The translations under genes were made by a program, and so were the position numbers. Under the pieces are notes generated by a model. The model was not told the DNA's origin. It saw only the letters and a program-made list of their open reading frames with translations, and did no database searches. A DNA stretch of 64,000 nucleotides, taken from the NCBI RefSeq assembly GCF_001685355.1, contig NZ_CP016438.1:8060001-8124000 (forward strand), written 5' to 3'. Positions 53,354 to 60,721 of the stretch are shown here, piece by piece. Each line of letters opens with the position of its first letter. Position 1 is the stretch's first letter. The DNA comes from Streptomyces lincolnensis. Its GTDB lineage: Bacteria > Actinomycetota > Actinomycetes > Streptomycetales > Streptomycetaceae.

Positions 53354-53469
53354 GGTCGGGCTCCTCGGGTACGAAGGCGATGACACGACAGGTGGCCAGG
53401 GGGCGTCACGACAGGCGGTGACGACCTCCATACTGATCGTCTCCGCCCGAACGGACCGCCAGAGAACGA

Positions 53470-54996
53470 GTGGAACGCGTGGATCCCTTCCCCCCGCCCG
53501 GCCCCGCCGACGCCGCCCCGAGCGACGACGTCGCGGCCCGCGCCGACGCCTACGCGGCGGCGCCCCTCCTGAACTGCCTGCTGCGGGAGGTCGCCGAACC
53601 CCTCCCGCACACCGGCGAACCCGGCGGCCCGCGCGTCCACCGGCTGCCGGGAGGCAGACTGCTGCGGGTGCGCGGGGACCGCAGGCCCGGCCACCCCGAG
53701 GTGGCCGTCGCGGACGGCTGGCGGCCCGTGCGCCATCCCGAGCTCGTCAAGCTCGTCGCCGAGACCTTGGTCCGGCACACCGGGCTGTCCAACCCCGAAC
53801 TGCCGGCCGAGATGACCGACAGCCGGGACGCGGTGGCCGCCCTGCTCACCGCGCGCGCCCGGGCCACGCCCCCCGAGGACCCCTACCTGCGCTCCGAGCA
53901 GTGCCTCGTCACCGGCCACCCCCACCACCCCGCCCCCAAGGCCCGCGGCGGCGGCCCCGTGGCCGGCTGGCTGCCCTACGCCCCCGAGGCCCACGCCCGC
54001 TTCCCGCTGACGCTGCTCGGGCTGCGCGAGGACGCGGTCGTCGAGGACGGCGACACCTCGGCCCTGGACGCGCTCGGCCAGGCCCCGCCCGGCTACCGGC
54101 TGCTGCCCGCCCACCCCTGGCAGCTCGACCTGGTCGACCTCGCGCCCGCCTTCGCCGACGGCCGCCTGATCCGGCTCGGCACGACCGGCTTCGACACCTG
54201 GCCCACGGCCGCGATCCGCACGATGTACGCCCCCGAGCCCGACCTGTTCCTGAAGTTCAGCCTCGACGTGCGCATCACCAACGACGTCCGCCGCCTGTGG
54301 CGCCACGACCTGCTCAAGCTGCGCCGCACCGACGCGGCCGCCACCAGGGCCCTCGCCGCGGGTCCGGGGGCCTGGCTGAGCGACCGCGGCTACCGCACCG
54401 CGGACTTCGCCTTCGAGGAACTCGCCGTCCTCGTCCGCGACGGACTGCGCGAGCACGTGGCGCCCGGCACGACCCCGCTGCTGGCCGCCGGGCTGGTGGA
54501 GGGCTTCGACGGCAGCCCCCTCGACAGCACGGAGGACCCGGCGGGCTGGTGGGAGGCCTACTTGGGCGCGGTGATCCCGCCCGCTCTCGCGGCCTTCGCC
54601 GACCACGGCGTCGTACTCGAAGCACACCTTCAGAACACGCTGGTCGCGGTGGACGCGGCCGGGACGCCCGTGCAGGCGCTGTTCCGGGACGCCGAGGGCG
54701 TGAAGCTGCTGCCCGAGGTGTCCCGGGCGGCCGGGTGGGAGCGGCTGGTGTACTGCCTGGTCGTGAACCATCTGCTGGAGGTCGCCGCCACCCTCGCCGA
54801 GCGGCACCCCGGCCTCGACCCCTGGCCTGCCGCCCGCCGTGAACTGTCCCGGCACGACCTGCCCGAGACCGCCGCCCTGCTCGCCTCACCGACCCTCCCC
54901 GGCAAGACCAACCTGCTGCTGCGCTGGACCGGCGCGGACGGGGCGGACGCGCGCTATCTGCCGTTGCCCAACCCCCTGGCCCTCAACGGGTCATAG
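53470..54996 (+). CDS. IucA/IucC family siderophore synthetase (NIS), second copy
   Basis: The 508-residue product starts at GTG 53470; GTG 53479 is an alternative. Motifs: EQCLVTGHPHHPAPKARGGG, LLPAHPWQLDLVDLAPAF, FLKFSLDVRITNDVRRLWR, LEAHLQNTLVAVDAAGTPVQ and FRDAEGVKLLPEV. The sequence differs from its divergent neighbour, so the two probably catalyse different condensations in one pathway, as in AcsD/AcsA or IucA/IucC pairs. Both end in the LPNPL motif (GLPNPLR and PLPNPLALNG). No iron box (TTAGGTTAGGCTAACCTAA type) is visible in the intergenic region. Confidence 0.88.
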   Translation: MERVDPFPPPGPADAAPSDDVAARADAYAAAPLLNCLLREVAEPLPHTGEPGGPRVHRLPGGRLLRVRGDRRPGHPEVAVADGWRPVRHPELVKLVAETLVRHTGLSNPELPAEMTDSRDAVAALLTARARATPPEDPYLRSEQCLVTGHPHHPAPKARGGGPVAGWLPYAPEAHARFPLTLLGLREDAVVEDGDTSALDALGQAPPGYRLLPAHPWQLDLVDLAPAFADGRLIRLGTTGFDTWPTAAIRTMYAPEPDLFLKFSLDVRITNDVRRLWRHDLLKLRRTDAAATRALAAGPGAWLSDRGYRTADFAFEELAVLVRDGLREHVAPGTTPLLAAGLVEGFDGSPLDSTEDPAGWWEAYLGAVIPPALAAFADHGVVLEAHLQNTLVAVDAAGTPVQALFRDAEGVKLLPEVSRAAGWERLVYCLVVNHLLEVAATLAERHPGLDPWPAARRELSRHDLPETAALLASPTLPGKTNLLLRWTGADGADARYLPLPNPLALNGS

Positions 54997-55011
54997 CGTC
55001 GTCGGCGCGTG

Positions 55012-56754
55012 TCACTCGGCGCTGCGCAGCGCGCCCCACGTGTCACGGGCCACGACACCGTCCGCCGCCAGTCCGCGGTCGCTCTGGAACGCCCGCACCG
55101 CGGTCTCCGTGCCGCTCCCGAACTCGCCGTCGACGCCGCTGCTCCCGACGCCGTACCCGCGCTTGGTCAGCATGCACTGGACCTGCTGTACGCGTTTGCC
55201 GCTGTCGCCGAGGCGGGTGCGGCCGTTGCCCGAGTAGTGGGTGCAGTCGGAGAGCCAGGGAGCGGTGCCGGTGCCGGCGGAGGGGTCGGCGGCGGACGGC
55301 GTGGGGGTGGGGGAGGCGTCCGGAGTGGTCCCCGCGGTGGTGCCGTCGTCGAGTCCCTCGTCGCCTTCGCCTTCGTCGCCGGCGGAGCCCGAGGCCCCGG
55401 GCCGGGGGACGGTGGTCCCGGTCCTGTCCTCGACGTTCTCGTCCAAGGCGCCGTCGAGCTCCGGGCGGGACTGTCCGCCCGTGCCCGGAGACACCCCCGT
55501 GGCCGCGCCGGCACCGGGTGCGGTGTCGACGGTCCCGGTGACGCCTGTCTCCGGAGAGGCGGCGGCGGGGGGATCCTGACGGAGGAGCAGCAGGGCCACC
55601 ACGGCCACGGCACAGACCGAGACACCCGCGACGGCGATCAGCAACGGCTTCCGCCGGGACCGGGCCGGAGCCGTCGCCGGGCCGGCCTTCGCGGGAGGTT
55701 CCGGGACGGGCGCGGCAGGAGGGGACACCCGCGCGGGCGAGGCGGACAGGGCGGAGAGAGCGGGCGGCAGGTCACCCGGGGACCGCAGACGGGCCATGTC
55801 CGCGACGGGCAGCCGGTGCAGTGCCTCGTACGCCTGCTGCCGGGCCAGCACCTTGCCGCCCAGCGGCTCGGGCCAGGTGGCCGGCACGGACCGCGCTCCG
55901 GCCGCGTCGACCAGTTCCCGCGGGGTGGGCCGCTGTTCGGGCTCCTTGGCCAGGCAGGCGGTCAGCAGCGCGCCGAGCTCCGCGTCCGCCGCCGAGACCT
56001 CACGGACCACCTCGGGATTCGGCTCCTCGAACGCCACCCGGTGCATCACGTCGACGCCGGTGCCGTCGCCGAACGGGGCACGCCCCGTCGCCGCGTAGAC
56101 CAGTGTCCCGGCCAGCGAGAACACGTCCGACGCGGTGTCGGACCGGCCCTCCCGCAGGTGTTCGGGCGACATGTAGGCCGGAGTCCCCACCCGGTTGCCC
56201 GTACCGGTGATCGCACTCGCGTCCACGGCCTTCGAGATGCCGAAGTCGATCACATGGGCGCCCCGGACGGACAGCAGCACGTTGGACGGCTTCAGGTCCC
56301 GGTGCACGATCTCCTCGGCGCCGAGACTCACGAGCGCCTGCCCCAGCTCGGCCACCAGCCGCCAGACCGCGGCCGTCCCGAGGGTGCCGTCCTCCCGGAC
56401 GGCTTCCGCCAGGTCGTAGCCGGGAAGGTACTCCGTGGCCATCCACAGCAGTTCGTCCTCGAAGCCCGTGCCGCACAACCGCGGTGTGTGCCGTGTGCGC
56501 AGCCGGGCGTGCACGGAGGCCTCCCGCTCGAACCGGCGCCGGAACCTGGGATCCTCCGCGTACTCCGGCCTGATCACCTTCACCGCGACCAGCCCGGGGC
56601 CGTCGTCCGCGGTGCGCGCCAGATAGACCCGCCCCATGCCGCCGCTGCCGAGCAGGGCCACCGGCGCATAGGGGCCGACCCGCCGCGGGTCGCCGAGCCG
56701 CAGGGGTGAGGCACCGGTCCGCCGCAGCGCGGCAGTAACATCGTCCGCCGGCAT
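55012..56754 (-). CDS. Ser/Thr protein kinase with extracellular peptidoglycan-binding domain
   Basis: The 580-residue product starts at ATG 56754. Hanks-type kinase domain about 25-290: LLGSGGMGRVYLA (G-loop), VAVKVI, IVHRDLKPSNVLL, VIDFGISKAVD, TPAYMSPEHLREG. A juxtamembrane Pro/Ala-rich linker, one membrane helix (about 367-387, LLIAVAGVSVCAVAVVALLLL) and a long acidic Thr/Pro-rich stalk follow. The C-terminal PG_binding_1 domain (about 515-580) reads GDSGKRVQQVQCMLTKRGYG, then GVDGEFGSGTETAVRAFQSD. It replaces the PASTA repeats of PknB and could sense cell-wall state. Confidence 0.9.
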   Translation of the reverse strand: MPADDVTAALRRTGASPLRLGDPRRVGPYAPVALLGSGGMGRVYLARTADDGPGLVAVKVIRPEYAEDPRFRRRFEREASVHARLRTRHTPRLCGTGFEDELLWMATEYLPGYDLAEAVREDGTLGTAAVWRLVAELGQALVSLGAEEIVHRDLKPSNVLLSVRGAHVIDFGISKAVDASAITGTGNRVGTPAYMSPEHLREGRSDTASDVFSLAGTLVYAATGRAPFGDGTGVDVMHRVAFEEPNPEVVREVSAADAELGALLTACLAKEPEQRPTPRELVDAAGARSVPATWPEPLGGKVLARQQAYEALHRLPVADMARLRSPGDLPPALSALSASPARVSPPAAPVPEPPAKAGPATAPARSRRKPLLIAVAGVSVCAVAVVALLLLRQDPPAAASPETGVTGTVDTAPGAGAATGVSPGTGGQSRPELDGALDENVEDRTGTTVPRPGASGSAGDEGEGDEGLDDGTTAGTTPDASPTPTPSAADPSAGTGTAPWLSDCTHYSGNGRTRLGDSGKRVQQVQCMLTKRGYGVGSSGVDGEFGSGTETAVRAFQSDRGLAADGVVARDTWGALRSAE

Positions 56755-56886
56755 CGGCTGCTGTCCCGACAAGAAGTCCCTCGAAGTCACGTTCGGCGCA
56801 CGCCAGTTCGCCACCCAAATGGAAGACGAGGCTAACCCAGCCCGTGCGCGACTTCAGGAATTCGGTCACTTTCGTCGCACGGGCGG

Positions 56887-57810
56887 TCACTTCCAGTCGT
56901 AGGCGTACGCCGCGACCCAGGTGATGTCGAGTTGCGCGCTGCTGCCCGGTGCCGCTCCGGGGCCCTGAAGAGCGCTCTCGTTCTGGAGCACCCAGGACAG
57001 CGGACGGTCCGGCACCGCGCGGGTGTCGTGTCCGATCTGCCGCCCGTCGACGAAGAAACGCACGTGTCCCGGCGTCCACTCCGTGGACACGGTGTGCCAC
57101 TCGGTCCAGTCGTCGGCTCCCGGGAAGTACCCCTGCGCTCCGCCGCCGCAGGGATGGTGGAAGGCGGTCAGGGCGCCGGTCCACTCTCCCTCGGGGTGGT
57201 CCATCTCGCAGCCCCCGCCGTAGTGCAGCCAGGCGGACTTGTAGCCCGGGGCCGACTTCACCACCTTGATCCGCGCGCTGTACTTGCCGTACTTCATCTC
57301 CATCACCGCCCGCGGAACCACCGCCGCCGCGTGCACCGGGCCCCCGTCCTCGGGCCGCCACATGCGGATGGACATCCGTCCGTCGCCGTTCGCCGCCGGA
57401 CCGACGCTCACGGTGTCCTCGGGGTGGTAGACACCCGTCACGTCCCGGTTCCGGCTGGTGGCGGTGTCGGGCCAACCGGTCGGATAGGCCCACCAGTTGT
57501 CGCGGTACGTGCCGGTCAGGCCCCCGCAGTGGGCGCCGGAGGTGTCGACGCGGTGGTCGCAGTCGCTGAACGCGCCGAGCGGCACCCGGTCACCGTTGAA
57601 GTCCTCCGCGAGCACCTGCCAGAAGGGCCCGCAGTCACCGCGGGGCAGGCCGGCGCCCACGGTGCGACAGGCGTCGGCGGAGGCGGAGGCCTGGCCGGGG
57701 GCCCCGTCGGCCCGGGGGAGTCCCAGCAGCACGGCCGCGCTCGCGACCGTCACCGACATCGCCAGGGCCCGCCTGCCGTGGCGACGGTTCCGTGCCGCGT
57801 GCGAACCCAT
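56887..57810 (-). CDS. Secreted GH16 family glycoside hydrolase
   Basis: The 307-residue product starts at ATG 57810 with GGGGGCC upstream. A twin-arginine-like N-terminus (NRRHGRRALAMSVTVASAAV) precedes the mature domain at about residue 37. The GH16 jelly roll (about 60-307) has the catalytic ExDxxE motif in CEMDHPEGEWTGALT; also GKYSARIKVVKSAPGYKSAW, TEWTPGHVRFFVDGRQIG and SAQLDITWVAAYAYDWK. GH16 enzymes cleave beta-1,3 or 1,4 glucans and galactans; the substrate is not predictable. It is divergent from the biosynthetic cluster. Confidence 0.85.
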   Translation of the reverse strand: MGSHAARNRRHGRRALAMSVTVASAAVLLGLPRADGAPGQASASADACRTVGAGLPRGDCGPFWQVLAEDFNGDRVPLGAFSDCDHRVDTSGAHCGGLTGTYRDNWWAYPTGWPDTATSRNRDVTGVYHPEDTVSVGPAANGDGRMSIRMWRPEDGGPVHAAAVVPRAVMEMKYGKYSARIKVVKSAPGYKSAWLHYGGGCEMDHPEGEWTGALTAFHHPCGGGAQGYFPGADDWTEWHTVSTEWTPGHVRFFVDGRQIGHDTRAVPDRPLSWVLQNESALQGPGAAPGSSAQLDITWVAAYAYDWK

Positions 57811-58087
57811 CCCGAGGCCCCCTCGACATCAGCCGGAGAGTGCATCCTCGCGCGCCGGGCGCCGGGAAACCAGCTCCGGAACACCAACTCCCGCGATCGC
57901 CGGGACTAGTTCAACGTTTGACCATGCTCGTCCAATGGTTGGGCAATGCCCGGGGAGGGAGGCCGACTTGGCCGTACGGTGATCGTTAAGAAAGCCCCCT
58001 CCGGCCATCCGGTGGGGCACTTTTCCACGTTCCCGACGCATTCCCCCCGTAGCCACCTCGACGAAGGCGCAAGGACGTGAAGAAGCA
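57811..58087. promoter_or_regulatory. Divergent promoter region before the biosynthetic cluster
   Basis: This 277-bp spacer has no gene. It contains a CCAATGGTTGG dyad (about 57932-57942) and a hairpin GCCCCCTCCGG / CCGGTGGGGC (57994-58018) followed by ACTTTT, resembling a terminator or attenuator in the leader of the cluster. A TTGACC at 57918-57923 may be a -35 element, but no good -10 follows. Confidence 0.4.
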
Positions 58088-58345
58088 GTGATAACGCGTG
58101 AAGAAATAACGGCGATCATCGCCGAATGCATGGCCCTTCAGATGGTCGACACTTCCGTCGAGTACGACACGCAGATAGCCATCGACTCCTTCAGCTTCGT
58201 CTGGCTCCAGCACGTGCTCGGCGAGCGTTTCGGTTATGACTTGCAGCCTCCTGACATCGATGTCATGCAGACGCTGAACTCGGCGCGATCCGTGCACCGG
58301 TACCTCGCCGACGTCAGCCCGGACCGCTTCGTCGCAGCGGACTGA
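58088..58345 (+). CDS. Free-standing acyl carrier protein 1
   Basis: The 85-residue product starts at GTG 58088. It is a helical carrier protein with the phosphopantetheine Ser in QIAIDSFSFVWLQHVLGERF (DSF in place of DSL), preceded by helix 1 EITAIIAECMALQMVD and followed by helix 3 DVMQTLNSARSVHRYLAD. It is the first gene of the cluster. The DSFxF variant is unusual and may mark a dedicated partner enzyme. It is 156 nt upstream of the second carrier protein. Confidence 0.82.
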   Translation: MITREEITAIIAECMALQMVDTSVEYDTQIAIDSFSFVWLQHVLGERFGYDLQPPDIDVMQTLNSARSVHRYLADVSPDRFVAAD

Positions 58346-58419
58346 CGGCGGACCGAGGATTGCCGCCGCCCAGTCGTCACCGCAGACAACCGCCTTCCGT
58401 ACTTCCAGGGGAGACCGAC

Positions 58420-58509
58420 GTGCCGCACGGGAGAGCCGTCTCAGACGGCGCCAGCCATGACGGGGTCATGGCTGGCGATGGTGTGCTGAGGGAGGTCACC
58501 GGTGTCTGA
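58420..58509 (+). CDS. 29-codon small ORF with strong SD (candidate leader or peptide)
   Basis: GTG 58420 is preceded by AGGGGAG at ideal spacing and the frame runs 29 codons (PHGRAVSDGASHDGVMAGDG, then VLREVTGV), ending eight bases inside the second carrier-protein gene. The coding strand contains a 13-bp hairpin. The product is not recognisable; a leader peptide controlling the downstream gene, or a small encoded peptide, are both possible, and chance remains plausible. Confidence 0.3.
   Translation: MPHGRAVSDGASHDGVMAGDGVLREVTGV
58449..58476 (+). other. 13-bp hairpin upstream of ACP2
   Basis: CGCCAGCCATGAC (58449-58461), a GGG loop, and GTCATGGCTGGCG (58465-58476 with the loop base) form a perfect stem 26 bp before the ACP2 start, inside the small ORF. 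It could set the translation level of ACP2 or act as an attenuator. Confidence 0.6.
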
Positions 58510-58783
58510 GCAACCCACGGCCACCACACTTAACCCCGAGTTCGAGGCTGTGCTGCGAGAGTGCCTGGCCGGCTTGGTCGGTCCGGACGAGCCGCTCCAG
58601 GAGAGCACCGACCTGACGGCGTTCGGCATCGACTCGCTCACGGTCGTCCGGCTCCTGGTGGCCCTTGAGGAGACCTTCGGGGTGACGATCCCCGACGAGG
58701 TCATCACCTTCGAGATCTTCTCCTCGCCCGGCGTTCTCTGGAACGTCCTCTCCGGCCTCATGGAGGAACCGGATGAACGCTGA
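58502..58783 (+). CDS. Free-standing acyl/peptidyl carrier protein 2
   Basis: The 93-residue product starts at GTG 58502 with GGGAGG at six bases. It has the canonical phosphopantetheine motif FGIDSLTVVRLLVALEETFG, preceded by LQESTDLTA and followed by VTIPDEVITFEIFSSPGVLW. It is distinct from carrier protein 1 (GIDSL against IDSF). The stop overlaps the next gene by 11 bp, so production is coupled to the transglutaminase-like protein. It probably carries an intermediate loaded by the adenylation enzyme at the right edge. Confidence 0.88.
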   Translation: MSEQPTATTLNPEFEAVLRECLAGLVGPDEPLQESTDLTAFGIDSLTVVRLLVALEETFGVTIPDEVITFEIFSSPGVLWNVLSGLMEEPDER

Positions 58784-59717
58784 ACCGCTCCGGGACATCG
58801 TGGAGAGGATACGGCGGGTTCCCGACCGGTACCGGGTCTTCGACCAGGACACCTCGACCGCCCTGAGGATCTTCAGGCTCGGCGACCCGGCCCTGTCCGA
58901 TCTGCTCGATCTCGGGTTGCCCCACCGATCGTCGGGTGGCGAGCGGTACTTCGACGAGCTGGACCTGGCGAACGCCTCTCTCGCCCTGCGTCTGCCCTCG
59001 CCCCGCTACCTCGCCATGCGGCGGTGGCCCGAGATCTTCCGTTCGGTGGTGGACGACCGCCCGGTCCGCTACGAGGTCGCCGTCTCCGCGGCATGCGGTT
59101 CCGACGTGCCCGGCCATCAGTGCGACTTCCGCCTGCCCGAGGAAGTGCTCGCCCTCGGGGCGGATCCGGACCTCGCGGCCCGGCGGTTCACGCTGCACCG
59201 CGAGGTCGGCGCCTCCGGGCGCACCGGGGAGGTCCCCCAGGGGCTGCCGCAGCTCTTCGCCGAGGTGTCCCGGTTCCGGTTCCACATCCTGCCGGTGGCC
59301 CTCTACGGCGATCTGTCCTTCCTCGCGGCGACTTCGCTCGCCAACTGCGAACTGGCCAGCCGCTATCTGGTGCAGCGGGCGAACGAAGACGGATACGAGG
59401 CCCGACGCAGCTTCGGGCTGCTGCTGTCCAGTCCGTACTCACTGCATCACTTCTGGCCCGAGGTCCGACTCGACGGTGTCTGGACCGCCTTCGATCCGTA
59501 CATGATCCTCAGTCTTGAGCGGTGGGAGGTGCTGAAGCCCTCCGAGGTCTCGGCCACCCAGGTCCTCAACTCGGCTGTCTTCCGCATCGCCGAGGACTGG
59601 ATCGAACTCGTCGAGGACGCCGGGCGTCCCGCGCCGGTGTCCCTGCTCACCCGCCGCCGGCCGCTGGACGACGGTGCCGTGAGCGCTCCCGGCCCCGCCG
59701 ACGGGACGGCCTCATGA
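58773..59717 (+). CDS. Transglutaminase-fold protein, possible carrier-bound condensing enzyme
   Basis: The 314-residue product starts at ATG 58773, inside the carrier-protein gene. The C-terminal half has the Cys-His-Asp core of the transglutaminase-like superfamily: Cys in SLANCELASRYLVQRANEDG, His in SPYSLHHFWPEVRLDGVW, Asp in TAFDPYMILSLERW. The N-terminal half (1-190) is unrecognised (LRDIVERIRRVPDRYRVFDQ, then YEVAVSAACGSDVPGHQCDF). In andrimid biosynthesis AdmF, a transglutaminase homologue, forms an amide between carrier-bound partners. A similar job with the two adjacent carrier proteins is plausible. The stop overlaps the LLM gene (ATGA). Confidence 0.65.
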   Translation: MNAEPLRDIVERIRRVPDRYRVFDQDTSTALRIFRLGDPALSDLLDLGLPHRSSGGERYFDELDLANASLALRLPSPRYLAMRRWPEIFRSVVDDRPVRYEVAVSAACGSDVPGHQCDFRLPEEVLALGADPDLAARRFTLHREVGASGRTGEVPQGLPQLFAEVSRFRFHILPVALYGDLSFLAATSLANCELASRYLVQRANEDGYEARRSFGLLLSSPYSLHHFWPEVRLDGVWTAFDPYMILSLERWEVLKPSEVSATQVLNSAVFRIAEDWIELVEDAGRPAPVSLLTRRRPLDDGAVSAPGPADGTAS

Positions 59718-60721
59718 AGGAGCCCGGGAGCGACATCACCGTCTTCGGGACCTGCCCGCCCTCCGTGCAGGAGCACGGCCCGGACTATCTGGAACGGGTA
59801 CGGGACGTGGCGCGCTGGAGCGATCGCGCCGGTTACGAAGGGCTTCTGGTCTACACCGACAACCGGTCGGTGGACCCCTGGCTGGTGGCCCAGACCATCA
59901 TCCAGGCGACCACGCACCTGGCTCCGCTGGTCGCCGTCCAGGCGGCGTACATGCATCCGTTCACCGCCGCGAAGCTGGTCGCCGGTCTGGCCCATCTGCA
60001 CCGACGCCGGGTTCATCTGAACATCGTCGCCGGCGGGTTCACGGGAGATCTGGAGGCGATGGGCGAGGCCCTGCCCCACGACGCCCGCTACGACCGTGCC
60101 GTCGAGTACGCGTCGATCATGAAGCAACTGCTCGGCTCCCGGGAACCGGTGACCTTCGACGGCGCCTACTACTCCGTGGCCGGACTGCGCCTGCCGACCG
60201 TGCCCTCCCGGGAACTGGGCTCCCGGTTCCTGGTGTCCGGCTCCTCCCCGGCCGGGATGGCCGCCGCCCGGGCCCTCTCGGCGACCGCCATCGTCTACCC
60301 GGAGCAACCGGAGAAGCAGGCCCCCGCCGATCCCTCGATCGCCCAGGGCCTGCGCATCGGGGTGATCACCCGCCCGACGTCGGCCGAGGCGTGGGACGTG
60401 GCCCTCGCGCGCTTCCCGGAGAACCGGGCCGGACGGATCAACCATCGGCTCGCCATGGCGCACTCCGATTCCCAATGGCATCAGCAGCTCTCGCAGGCGA
60501 CCGAGCAGCACGGCACGTACTGGATGCGGCCTTTCAAGAACTACAAGACTTTCTGCCCGTACTTCGTCGGTGACTACGCCACCGTCGGGCACGAGATCGG
60601 ACGCTACGTCGAACTCGGCTACACGACCTTCATTCTGGACACTCCGGCGGAGGAGCGGGATCTGGAGCACACCGCCGTCGCCCTGGACATTGCGCGGAAT
60701 CGTTTCAGGGAGCGCGTGTGA
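59714..60721 (+). CDS. LLM class flavin-dependent monooxygenase
   Basis: The 335-residue product starts at ATG 59714 (ATGA overlap). It is a bacterial luciferase-like TIM barrel: WSDRAGYEGLLVYTDNRSVD, PLVAVQAAYMHPFTAAKLVA, VHLNIVAGGFTGDLEAMGEA, YDRAVEYASIMKQLLGSREP and FLVSGSSPAGMAAARAL. The SsuD-like pattern indicates an FMNH2-dependent oxygenase for a sulfonate-like, carrier-bound or aromatic substrate. Its stop overlaps the PabAB start (GTGA). It may hydroxylate or oxidise the cluster's intermediate. No flavin reductase is seen in the window. Confidence 0.85.
   Translation: MKEPGSDITVFGTCPPSVQEHGPDYLERVRDVARWSDRAGYEGLLVYTDNRSVDPWLVAQTIIQATTHLAPLVAVQAAYMHPFTAAKLVAGLAHLHRRRVHLNIVAGGFTGDLEAMGEALPHDARYDRAVEYASIMKQLLGSREPVTFDGAYYSVAGLRLPTVPSRELGSRFLVSGSSPAGMAAARALSATAIVYPEQPEKQAPADPSIAQGLRIGVITRPTSAEAWDVALARFPENRAGRINHRLAMAHSDSQWHQQLSQATEQHGTYWMRPFKNYKTFCPYFVGDYATVGHEIGRYVELGYTTFILDTPAEERDLEHTAVALDIARNRFRERV

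Noticed and set aside
53354..53469. Iron-responsive (DmdR/IdeR) box between the two NIS synthetases
   Set aside because: I looked for a TTAGGTTAGGCTAACCTAA-like palindrome and saw only imperfect CACGACAGG direct repeats.
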